A stretch of DNA of 64,000 nt. It comes from Adineta ricciae. Lineage: Eukaryota; Rotifera; Eurotatoria; Adinetida; Adinetidae. The notes below the pieces were generated by a model that saw only the letters and a list, made by a program, of their open reading frames with translations, did no database searches and had not been told where the DNA came from. The DNA lies in contig CAJNOJ010000128.1 of assembly GCA_905250025.1 (NCBI GenBank), positions 186,001-250,000 on the forward strand, given 5' to 3'. Positions 22,601 to 33,758 of the stretch are shown one piece after another. Made by a program: the position numbers and the translations under genes. How positions within the stretch are numbered: the stretch's first letter is position 1; every line of letters starts with the position of its first letter.

Positions 22601-25350
22601 ATGGTGCACATGGTGTTGGTACGGGTTATTCAACAGATGTTCCATCGTACAATCCATTGACATTGAGTAATAATCTAAAATATTATATTCGACAAGAACG
22701 CGAACGACAACGACAATTGAATAATCCATCATCAGAGCCACGAAAATATTCCGATGTCATTACTTTGAAGGAATTGATTCCATGGTATAAGAATTTCACT
22801 GGTGAAATACAATTATTAGAAAACGATCGTACACGTGGTGTGATCAATGGCGTTTGCGCTAAGCTTGATCAATCATCGATTGAAATAACTGATCTACCTG
22901 TTGGAACATGGACGCAAAATTACAAAGAAACGGTTCTCGAAGCTATGCTTCATCCTAAACGAAATGACATTCAACCATCAATTCTCGATTATAAAGGTAT
23001 GTTTTGCTCTTTGATCTCTTCAAAAACGAAGCTTCTCTGTTAAATTAGAGTATCACACGGACACAACTGTTCGTTTTGTTATTAAATTAACTCATGATCA
23101 ATTGGCGAAATTTACCGAAGCTGGCTTACACAAGAGTTTCCGTTTACAAGATACATTCAAATTAACCAACATGGTTCTCTTCGATCATAACGGTATACTT
23201 CGTCGATATAAAACTCCCGAAGAAATCGTTGAAGAATTCTTTGCCGTTCGCTTGAAAATGTACGTGAAACGAAAAGAATTTATGATTGGAACATTGCAAT
23301 CCCAGTCTTCGAAATTGGACAATATCGCTAGATTTATCAAGGAAAAAATTGAAAATGTTGTCAGCGTTGAAAACAAGAAGATTAGTGCAGTCATCGATAT
23401 GCTCATAGAGAGAAAATACGACCGTGACCCGGAACGAATCTGGCGCGAAGAAGCGAAGAAGAAGGTGAGTTATTCAATTAGAAAAAAAACATTGGCAATT
23501 ACGTGAATTTCAGTTTGCCATTGAACTTTCGACACATACGGTTCATGAAGATAGTGATCAGTTAGCTGATCTGCAAAGGAAACAAGAAGACGAAGATGGC
23601 GATGATCAAGATTATGATGGTGCGAGTGAGAAAAAGAAAGCTAAAGCAAGTTCATCAACAACGAATCGTGTTGATACAAGTTATTACGATTATTTGATCA
23701 ACATGTCATTAAGAAATCTTACAAAAGAACGTCGAGAAGAAATACTCAAAGAACAAAAAGAAAAACGCGATAAACTGGAAGCATTACAAAAGAAATCACC
23801 CGAAGATCTATATGAAGATGATTTGATAAACTTTGAAGCTGAATACCAGAAAGTACGTGATTAATCATCTGCTGATGAGAATAGGGAAAAGCATATCTTG
23901 TGATGTTTAGACGATTGAAAAAGAACGTGCGGATGAAATGTCGGATGTTGCTCATCCAACTACCAAAAAAGGAGCTGGTGGAGCTAAAGATCGTAAGCGG
24001 TTAACAGCGAAACCACAACGTGCTGAAACCAAACCAGCACCACACGGTCAACGTATCACACCAGTAGTTGATCCGGCGTTAATTAAGCGAGTCAACGAAG
24101 AAATTGCTAAGCGTGCTAAAGTGAGTTTTCCTCGGAACAATTAACGTAGAAAACCAAAGTTCGTTTGTATGTGTCGTTTAGGAAGAAAAGGCTATTGAAG
24201 ATAAAAAGACAATTATTGAATTTCTTGTTAAAGAAGGTGTTACTAATGAAGAAATAGCTAGCATTATGCAAATGCGTTGTCGCGATAAGAAGAAGATTCC
24301 CGGCGCGACAGGTTTGTTGATATATCTGATGAATTTTTCATACCTTTTCGGTATCGTTGTTTAGATAAGAAGTCGGGTGAGGGTAAAGAAAAGAAATTAA
24401 ACGGCACGATCGACGAACACGATGAAAACAGCAATGCATCGATGATGTCCGTTAATGGTAATGACAATTCAGGTGTTGTCAAAGAAGAAATCTCACCAAA
24501 ACGCAACGCACAGCGTACAGCGAAAGAAAAAGTCAGCAAATATGGTGGTGGCGACAATGACGACGAAGAAGATGAAAGTATTATCCGTGGTATGGATGTC
24601 GATGATGACACCGAATCAGAGTATATGGGTAGTGATTCGGAAACAGAAAAGAAAATTAAGAAAACAAGCAGCAAACCTAAACAACCAAGGAAACCGAAAT
24701 CAGGTAAATTGAATCATTAGCAAGGAAAACAAATTTCCGTTCATTTGTCTTTCTCATTCAGCTACTAGTTCATCGCCGGCAAAGACGAAGGTAAATTGAA
24801 TTGAGAAAATGGAAATTGAACGAATTTTCTTGTGTTGTTGTGTTTTTTTAAAGGCGCCTGCTAAGAAGGCTGAAACAAACGGCGCGCCAGAAACAACTAA
24901 AAAGGTAGACGATGAAGATGATGGCTCGTCAAAGTCGAAAGCAAAAAAGCCTCGCGTATATTAAACCTAAATTTGAATGATACAAAAAAAACATCAGTTT
25001 CTTTTCATTTTCAAGACTAAAAAGGAACCTGCATCAACACCAAAGAAAGAGACCGTCAAAAAAGAACCAAAAAAAGCAGTTAAACGACCGAAACCAGATG
25101 TAAATCTATCTTACCTGCTTGTCAAATCAGAAACATTTCATTCCTATTTCTTTTCAGGACAGCGACGAAGATGATGTTCCGATTTTATCGAATACCTCAA
25201 CTCCTGTGAAAAAGGTACGATCATCTTTTTAGCTTCCAGTTCTTCTCACTTCGTTTCTTTCTCCTTTAGATCCGTGCTCAACGTGGCGGTGCCACGAAGA
25301 AGAGTTATCACTTTTCCGATGAAGATGATGATGACGAAGATTATGCTTAG
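19637..25350 (+). CDS. TOP2: DNA topoisomerase II
   Basis: Type IIA topoisomerase passes one duplex through a transient double-strand break, resolving catenanes and supercoils in the nucleus. Nineteen exons keep phase throughout and give 1563 residues, normal for animal TOP2. The GHKL ATPase domain shows NAADNKQRDK, CNDGRGIPV and GGRNGYGAKV. TOPRIM follows with EGDSAKALAVAGLGVIGRDR, PLKGKLLNVRE and the metal motif DQDQDGSHIKGL. The cleavage core has the active-site Tyr in SARYIFTRL, after GQFGTRLHGGGDAAS. A coiled coil (KERREEILKEQKEKRDKLEA) and a Lys/Glu/Asp-rich tail rich in candidate nuclear localisation signals end the protein (SDEDDDDEDYA). In the ATP-sensing QTK loop, human Gln-Thr-Lys appears as SQAKKQL, so Lys is kept but Thr is Ala. 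Poly(A) signal at 25519-25524. Certain identification. Confidence 0.98.
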
Positions 25351-25660
25351 ATGTTAATCATTTATTTTTCTACATATCATCAAGTTTTTATCATTGTGTC
25401 GAGTAACTTGAAGAAGAAATGTAATTTCTTATTTTGTATACATACAATAATTCACTCTGTGTTGTTTCGTCACTAGAACTTAATAGATGTTGTTTGTATG
25501 TTCCCATTGTATGACAATAATAAAAACGAAATGCGATGCGACAGAACAAAAAAAAACCAAGACAAATTTCTATTTTATAAACAAAATCAGAACGAGATCA
25601 GAAAAAAAAACGAAAATGACTTGTTTCGTGTGATTTTCCTTTTTCGTAAAGAGAAAATTT
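25351..25660. other. Convergent 3' region TOP2 / K2P channel
   Basis: About 310 nt holding both 3' UTRs, with the TOP2 AATAAA at 25519-25524. The ORF at 25498-25767 overlaps the antisense end of the channel gene and is noise. Confidence 0.5.
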
Positions 25661-28600
25661 TTATACAGATAAACGTTTCAGATCAGTTCGATACGGAGTC
25701 GATTCGAGATCTTGACGAAAACGAGTTAACATCGTTTGTAATCTCGTCGAAGATAGAACATTGTTAGTATCATTCGTACTATTCACTTGACTTGTGTGAC
25801 CTTGCGAAGTAGACTTAGGTATGTGCGACGTGACGGCCGGCGATCGCCAACGCGCTACCGGAGAATTGTTTACAGATGTTTTATCTGTGAAGTTCGTTGT
25901 TATTGGAGAAAATTTCGTTGGAGTTTGTAGATTATAATCAGTGTTGGACGGTTTACCCATAGATAATGCTCGTCGAACGATCATTGAATCGAAGCGTTGC
26001 ATCGGGACGAGATGTGTCACTTTTCCAGGCATACGACGCACTGTGTATTTTTTCCGTTCTTTCTTTTTCCGTTTGAAACACGCGAAACAGTGACATGGTT
26101 CAGATTCGGCTGGTGTGAGTTCAGTTGATAAGTACTCGAGATGTTCAGGAGACGGGTATGGAATGAGAGTACCTAAAAGAAACAAGTACAAGATGAGAAA
26201 CGAAAATGGGATTGCTTTAGCTTGACTCAGACCATTTGGACTAATTAAATCACTATCAAAATGAAGAGAATTTCGTGCCACTGCTGATTGAATTTCTTCT
26301 CGACGTTCGTCTTCAGTGTTCATTGTTAAGAATCTGAGAACTAAGAGATTCATCGATGATGCAACGACAGTTAAACCAAATAGAATAAATGTCATTGACA
26401 AAACAACATAGAATACATTCGTATTTAACGCTTCATTTGTTTGCAAAGCAACAAAATCACCAAAACCTAATAGAAAAATTCAATTTCCTCATTCATATTC
26501 GGTTCCCAGAGGGGACAAAGAAAGCGAGTTTTTACCAATCGTTGTTAATGTTATAAAACAATAATAAACACAATTAAAATAATCCCAAGATTCGTAATGA
26601 TGAAACATCGCCGCACCGCCTGTGACAACGCCGACTGCAATCACAGTTCCGACAATAACAAGTTCAGTTTGAGTTGATTCACAGTGTCGCAACTTAACAC
26701 ACTTCTTAATTCGCTGAATACACCAGCTAGAGAAATTATTCAGACGTTCACCCACCGATTGAAACATAACTAAACATAGTGGTATTCCGATGACAGCGTA
26801 AAGCATACAAAACGATTTGCCCCAATCTATGAAAGAAAAAAAACAAGTCATCTTTTGTTGCTTTCGAGCAATGCTTTTACTTGTTGTGGGACAGGAGTGA
26901 CCATAGCCTAGAATGAGAAATGCAAACTAAACATAAGCCGTTTTTCCTCCTATACATTCAAATGAAAGATTAAAACACTTTTGTAGTTAATTCTGATCGA
27001 CCTATATCCTTAAGTTTTTGAAGAAAAACAAATGACGCAAGGCGAGGCATATGATTTTTAGTTTTAATCGCATTTCTAAACAATATGAACATGCGAAGAT
27101 TTATGAACAATAAATATTTCATCGGCAAGAGTAGCTCGAGTTTTTTTCTTTTTGCTTAGCATGTGACGGGAAAAAGCAACTAACACATTCAGTCAGTCAG
27201 TCAATCATTGTCCCTTATCAATACGATATGAAGATTTATGCATTGGACTTGATCGAAAACTTCTTCATCTATTTTTCTATCATAACAAAATCAAATCAAT
27301 GACAGATATTGACAGGATCGAATTAGTAAACATTGCCTGTCATTATGAAAGATAAAATCTGTTATTTGATCTGTTCGAGTTCGAGATTTTCTTCGAGAAA
27401 AGCAACGCCGAATTTATAATGAATAAGTTATTCTTGATCGACAACGAATAACACGTATCAAACTTTACAAAAAGCGAATTCGTATCTTTCAAAAAATCCC
27501 ACAGATCAAAAGATAGTAACAATCAAAGAATGGTTTTGATCTTCTATTGAAGCTAATACCTTGGCTTGTATGAATATCTATATTTGCTCTGACATGACAT
27601 TCCTCCATTGACGTCATTGAGAACGGTCGTATTCTATCCTATGATTTTGACAATCATATTTCTCTCGCTTTTCTATTAGCGGGCAAATACACTTGTATGA
27701 CAGGACGTACTCTACGAAGTCTAATGACTCGAACGGCATGAGTAGGAAAGATATCGAGTCTTTCTCTGATGACAGACAGAACGGAAAGAAGAAGAAGAAA
27801 AGAAGAAGAAATTTTCGTGGGCATGTGTATGATGAAGATTAGCGAACATCAGTGAAATTCTACTTTCCTTTCGTTCAGCGGCTTTTTCTCTTCTTTTGTA
27901 TGTTCCAAACTAGCAAAATCTGATAATCAATTGTCAAGCTAGTAACTAACAGTAGGAGTGCGTCAAAATAATTGAAGGGAGAATAGAGACGTCAAAGCAA
28001 AGAAGCAAATCGAGGCCAGATGCAATGCATATTGTAATCGATTGGTGTCTACATTTTCAACAATGACAAAGAAAGAACAATTATCATTTCAGGCCTTAAC
28101 AAATAAATAGATTTTTAACACATGAATATATAACGAAATATTTTCATAAGTAAAGAGACAGACATACAGACAGAAGCAAACCTACTCGACTTGTGAATTG
28201 TCTTAATTGACACGCAATGGCTAACTTTTTATGTTTATTTCTTTTTTAGTCTCATTAAAAGTCACTTATATCAACTGAAACTAGATAAAGTCAGAACTAA
28301 ACGTGGTTGTACGTTCGACTATTTGATATCGTTTCTCATATTCACTCACCGATCGTTGTGATGACAGTAAGTGAGAAGAAGAATGCTCCAGGAAATTTCC
28401 ATTGTGCACCGGCTTTGTGTGGTTGATACTTAATGACAATATCTTCGAGTTCAATATATTCGATTCGAGATATATTATATGAGATGAGCATGTTTTCTTC
28501 GGCCGCTTGATACTGTTTGCGCAAGAAATCTTCTGTGTTCGATTCAAGCGCGTCGAAGATGGCCGCACCAACCAGCAAATAGCTGAAACGAGAAGTGAAT

Positions 28601-28684
28601 AGTTGTGAAAATCGATTTTGGGGAATCTGAGTACCTGAACGTCGAGACGATAAGTGTTAAGGTACGAACGTTCTGCTTTTTCAT
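25661..28684 (-). CDS. KCNK3: TASK-type two-pore-domain potassium channel
   Basis: K2P channels carry the background K+ leak; TASK members are closed by external acid and by Gq signalling. Five exons (28684-28635, 28582-28350, 26907-26881, 26826-26536, 26466-25661) give 468 residues. The N-terminus MKKQNVRTLTLIVSTFSYLL is typical of TASK, followed by VGAAIFDALES. Pore 1 is VITTIGYGHS; the His after GYG is the TASK proton sensor. Pore 2 is FITLTTIGFGDFVALQ. After TM4 comes VLRFLTMNTEDERR, matching the TASK signature VLRFMTMNAEDEKR. NISR in the extracellular cap is an N-glycosylation sequon. The cytosolic tail has a Cys/basic patch (CHCFACFKRKKKERKK). Exon 3 is only 27 nt and intron 2 is about 1.44 kb, very long for this window. 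It could equally be called KCNK9. Confidence 0.96.
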
Positions 28685-29310
28685 GCTCGCATCATCAACG
28701 CACCGACTCGGCCAGCATTAAACTTCCGGCGAGAACGTGCGTTTGATATTATGCTTATTTGTTGATCACCGGGTTAATTTGCTAATATTTGTGTCTGTTA
28801 TGATTTCTGTCTTTCGAGATGTAATAAATACAATATAAAAAAATGCCTAAAAATAGTAGTTCGTTATTATTGTTGGACAAGAGTGAGTGAATAGATGAAG
28901 CAATGTCAACAATTGAGTTCAATGATGATAGAAATAATTTCGACATATATATATATATATATTTCTATATCTGTGCGAGTTAGTCGTAGTAGCGGAGAAC
29001 GAACATGAACAGTGATAGTGGTGGTGGTAGTAGTAGTAGTAGTAAACTCAGTATTGTCGGAATGATCACAGAAAGAAGAAAAGGAGAAGAAGAAACAACA
29101 CACATGACAAACGACAACAAGTTGAAGCAATACGAGAAAGAAATCGACATTGCGATCATGGCCAACAACGATAGGATGCAATGACATAAGTCTCTATCGA
29201 GAGAATCTGTAACGCATGAGAGAAAGAGACAGAAAGCTAAATGGTATTTGACAGGTTTCGTCGTGTTTTGATGTATTAGAGATTTGTGAATTTCTACATG
29301 TATATGCGAG

Positions 29311-29344
29311 GATAGATATAGATAGATAGATAGATAGACAGATA
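29311..29344. repeat. (GATA)n microsatellite
   Basis: Imperfect tandem GATA/GATAGATA units read directly in the sequence, within the K2P/RBR gap. Confidence 0.9.
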
Positions 29345-29700
29345 TATGTGTTCAAAATATTGGTGATGGTAGTAGAACAAAGTTAGTCAAAATGAGACAT
29401 AGAGGAATAACGACCATTGGCGGAGGAGGGTAGAGAAAGAACGAAGGATCTGGCACGTATGCACACATACGGAGCGAGAACGAACAGTCGGCTGTTTTAT
29501 TTTTTTTTGGAAATAGTGTCGAACCAGCAAGAAAAAGAAGCAACAGCGCATAGAAACCTTCTTCATTCTTTTTTTGCCTATTCTTCATCTCTTTCTCGTC
29601 GCGCTTTCTCTCTCTGCGTGTCTCTCTCTCTCTCTCATCTTTCCTTCGTGTCGTTTCCATAATATCTTAGATAGGCAACGCGCACAACAAAAAATAGAAG

Positions 29701-29795
29701 GATGATGATGATGATGATGGCAGCAGCAATGACGCTGTTGTTGATGACAGCAGGGCAAACCAGTAACAATGATGATGATGATAATGATGATGATG
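29701..29795. repeat. (GAT)n microsatellite pair
   Basis: Two GAT-rich tracts (29701-29719 and 29769-29795) around a short CAGCAGCAA/TTGTTGATG spacer. Direct reading; no coding potential argued. Confidence 0.85.
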
Positions 29796-30223
29796 TAAAG
29801 CGCATCTCAAACTATGTAAGAGCATTTGCACATTGATTGACGAATATATTCACATACATATATCCGTGCATGTTCTTGTTCCATGTTCCGTTGTATCGAG
29901 AAGAGAAAATTATAAAGATGATTTTCAGATCAGTTCAATTTTTTGTTCTAATTTCATGTGTTTTCTCTTTATTAGATGTGCGCGCGTCTCGAGTTGGTTT
30001 GTAGCCGATCGAACGCAAGCAAATAAGCAAGCGAGAAAACACATAGACAAACGCTTGCGGACATTCTAGTTTATTCAATTCCTTTCCTATTCCACATATA
30101 CTATTGCTTATTTTTCTTCTCAATCGAAGCACATACACGAGATAGTCAAGAACGAGACGAAAAAGCTCCTTGTGCACAAACATAGAGTTGTCAAAAGAAG
30201 CCTCGATGTCAATATAGTGAAAA

Positions 30224-30245
30224 AGAGAGAGAGAGAGAGAGAGAG
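30224..30245. repeat. (GA)n microsatellite
   Basis: About 11 uninterrupted GA units. Similar GA/CT tracts occur at 13039-13058, 29621-29636, 38609-38626 and 62922-62947, mostly upstream or downstream of genes. Confidence 0.9.
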
Positions 30246-31578
30246 TATGGGAATCAATAGATTGATAGATTGATGGCTGAAGCTCCGAACGGACGTTTAT
30301 TGTCATGTTAAACGATTTTTAAGAGAAAGACGAAACTTATATAAGCAGGAGGTACTTGAAAGTCGTCTGTAACGATATATACATCATTCCTCCTTCATGT
30401 CTCCCGCTTACAATATACAGCTGTTACGATTTCATGTCACCAGAAAGATTTTCTCTGTCTCCATACATCCATTAATAACTTTCAAATCAATGGCAAAACC
30501 ATTACATAATAGCCCAATGCATTCCAATGTCCTAAAATAGCACATGATTTTTTTTCTTCAACGACGAAACCTGATCGAAGGATTGAATATCAGTTGTATA
30601 GTATCAATATTTAACAAGTGAGAAAAATTACAGAGTAAATACATTAGAGAATATACATATATATATATATTGTCTCTATTATAGCGCTCATGCGCATAAC
30701 AATCAATTAGATTTGCCTCTACGTCTCTACGCATTAACGACAATTTGTCTCCTACTATCTTTCCTCGAATAATTCATTGAAATGAAAAAAGCAATTTCTT
30801 TTTTTGTCTTCAATCACAAAATCTATTATTTAGGTCTGTAGATTTCTTATTATTCGATGATGTGTCTCTATGAGACGAACGTCGACAATCAGTTTTCTTC
30901 TTTCTTCAACTGTCTCAGTGAGTCGTCGATCTTCATTAGGCATCTTATCGACGACGATGAGGGTGATCCTCACGGCAATACGACCGATGTTTCGAGAGGA
31001 AATCATATTTTGTAATGACCTACATGTTTTCAATCGATGCACTGATGATCAAAAGGAGAAATACAAACTTTCGAACGAATGATTTGTCAAATAAAAGTCA
31101 TGTGGGAAAAAAGTAACTGACAAGGTGCGAGAGAGAGAGAGTTATGCGATATCAAAGTCATATTTAACGTCAATATCATGAAAATGTGCGAATCCGTTGC
31201 GATATCAATGAAAGTAATTTATTGGAAGTCAATATAATGCTAATTTGGACGGCCATTACGATGCATTTATTCAGGATAAAACATACTATCGGATCCTTTC
31301 TTCCCAGTTTTGCTTTTCTTCTATTTTGTCGTTCTTATGTGTTATTCTTCCTGTGATGTTCGCTGTTTTATTTTTTTTTTATTCCGAACTATAGCGCGAG
31401 CACTCTCCCTTCTGTTTTCTTATCCCTACCTTCAATAACTGCGTCGTAATATTTTCACATGATAGGTAAACGTGTAACAACGTGAAGAAAGAGAAAAAGG
31501 AAATGTGTGAGATGAATGCTGTTTTTCCTGGTAAAAAATTTCAAACGAACATCTTTTGTCTGTCTGTGCATTTTGTAG

Positions 31579-33084
31579 ATGAATGCGACCAATACTCAAG
31601 TGCAATCCAATCGACGTTTACAGACATGGCCGTTTCAAAGACGCAACGCTATTTTCATCGGACATACGCGCAGTGATACAAATCATGAAATGAATGAGTC
31701 GGAGCTTAATTTAGCACGCCATGGTTCACTGAAATCGATTTTCATGACAGATTCATCGAAAACAATCCAGACCAGTGAGCATAATCTGGCAGTACATCTG
31801 ACAACAACAGCCATGAATACAAGGTAACTGGAAAGAGGATTAATTATGAGAGTGTCAAAGTTCTGAAGTCATATGTTGATGGAATAAACATGAAATAAGA
31901 CTAGTTTTCTTTTTACTCTTTGAGATCATGGTCAAATAGAATACTTGCAAGTGAAGATATAGAGCTTTTTCTTCTTCTTCTTCCAATCGACACGTAAAGA
32001 AGAATAAACATAGAAATTTTAATTAAGATTTCCTCTTTATCTGATGAAGTGGAACTGTGGAGTATTAGTTCTTTCAGAAATTCTTCAAATAGAAAGGATA
32101 TGCTCAATTGTAATGAAATTTTTTGTGATAAGATGATCTATTGATAGATCTTCCTTATTTAGGAATGTTCAAACAACAAGTTTCGTCAAGATCTCGCCAC
32201 CGATGAATGCCGTAGAGGATTGTCCAATTTGCTGTGATAGTTTTTTGTTCAGTGATCTCAAACAAATGCCATGTTGCTCAGTTAGAATTTGTTCCATTTG
32301 TCTCATAACTCATACAATAACCAATATCAACAACGGCAAAGTTCATATCGAATGTCCAGCATGCTCCGAACAGATGAATTCTTCCACGATTTTATATAAT
32401 AGCGAACTGCCTGTTCATCTACGAGAACGGTATCAACATATTTTAGCACAAGATCTATCAGAACAGCAGAATACGTGCATTAAGCTATGTCCACATTGTA
32501 ATTACATCACTGTTATCGACGAGCAGCATCGGAAAAAGTACGGTAAACGATCCCGAAGGTCATCTGAACGATGGGTACACTGTGAACAATGTGGCAAGGA
32601 TTGGTGTTGGCCATGCTATGCACCCTCACACGCCAATGAAACCTGTCGACAATTCAAGAAAAACCATACTCATGTCGATATATGGGCGCGAGCACGTCGT
32701 CCAGATAATAAAAACCAACGAAATGCTCAACGTTGTCCGAAATGTTCGATTTATATCGAGAAGATCGATGGCTGTGATCATATGCAGTGTATGAAATGCA
32801 ATTCGAAATTCTGTTATCGTTGTGGTTGTCGTATGCGCTTGCCATTTTATATAGGTCACGATGCGAAATATTCGATATTTGGTTGTAAGTACAAACTTTG
32901 GCCAGATCGTCCATTGCTACGCTGGCTTGTGCGAGGCTCAATCTTTGGAAGTATAATTTTATCCAGTCCAATTGTCATTGGAGCATTGATCGCTTTAATT
33001 GCGATTGGCATTCCAACAATTTTGATTATCGGTTGTTTTTCTTTGCCTGTATTTTTGTGTTTGGAATGTCGAAAACGCACGTAG
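31579..33084 (+). CDS. RNF217: RBR-type E3 ubiquitin ligase with C-terminal membrane segments
   Basis: RBR ligases take ubiquitin from E2 onto a catalytic Cys in RING2 before passing it to substrate. Two exons (31579-31823, 32163-33084) encode 388 residues. RING1 spans EDCPICCDSFLF to HIECPACSEQM; the IBR follows with CPHCNYI, WVHCEQCGKDWCWPCY and THVDIWARAR. RING2 is QRCPKCSIYIEKIDGCDHMQ with CMKCNSKFCYRCG after it; the Cys in DGCDHM is the expected catalytic residue. A hydrophobic hairpin near the C-terminus (ILSSPIVIGALIALIAIGI and TILIIGCFSLPVFLCL) should anchor it in a membrane. This layout fits RNF217-like proteins; RNF19 is an alternative. The start codon lies directly after an acceptor (GTAG|ATG), so nearly all the 5' UTR must come from an upstream exon or a trans-spliced leader. 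Poly(A) signal at 33202-33207. Confidence 0.88.
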
Positions 33085-33758
33085 ATATCCTTTGTAGAAT
33101 CTGTCTTTCGTGTAAATTACAGAGGTCTTATATTTTTTTTGTATATAGAACTATGTGAAGTCAAAGAAATTGGAACTTTCGTTTTGAATCTATTTTATGA
33201 CAATAAAGAAAGAAAAAAAAAGTGATTGAATGGAGTTGTACTGAGAAATTGTGTACAGAAAAAAACCTGTTACGAATACGTAACAGCTCATTTATGTGAA
33301 TTATTTTAGTCATGCTCGAAAAAGGAGTATCCTGTATGTGCTATAGGTTGATTGATTAATTTCAAAGATGAATATCGCGATTACAGGTAAATATCTGTCC
33401 ATTTATTTTGAATTAGATGAAAACGTGAATCAAAACTATTTTAATTTCGTCTTTTGAATTGAACATAAACAATCATCTTGCGTTGTTGATTAAGAACATT
33501 TATCATTGTCGAAGTCGTGTCTAGTGCAGACCTCTCGATATGCATATTCTGGAAGGAAACTTTCGAACTATTCTGATTGGTTATCGGTCTTATCTAATTA
33601 CTGCACAGTTTAAAAAGAGAAAAAGAAAAGTATATAAATATGTTTTTGGCATGCATCATATTTTGTATGTCAGGATAGTATTGTTTTCACATTTTGAAAA
33701 ACGTCAAATTCGGAACAGAATTTTTCCAATAGATAGTTTGTTGTAGATGCGCTAATGG
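33085..33758. other. Gap: RBR 3' UTR and ENTPD promoter
   Basis: AATAAA at 33202-33207 ends the RBR gene. The small ORF at 33540-33746 shows no domain. A palindrome-like CTGTTACGAATACGTAACAG lies at about 33268-33287, possibly a hairpin in the downstream flank. Confidence 0.4.

Larger units (their letters stand above)
28685..31578. other. Repeat-rich divergent intergenic region
   Basis: The longest gap in the window, about 2.9 kb, between the K2P (minus) and RBR (plus) starts. It is full of simple repeats: (AT)n at about 28945-28962, (GATA)n at 29311-29344, (CT)n at 29621-29636, (GAT)n at 29701-29719 and 29769-29795, (GA)n at 30224-30245. The ORFs here are repeat-driven (runs of Leu/Pro/Ser or RERE). 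I see no gene. It probably holds both promoters and 5' UTR introns; an acceptor TTTTGTAG ends at 31578. Confidence 0.5.

Noticed and set aside
29352..29660. ORFs on both strands rich in RERE/LSLSLS
   Set aside because: Produced by GA/CT microsatellites.
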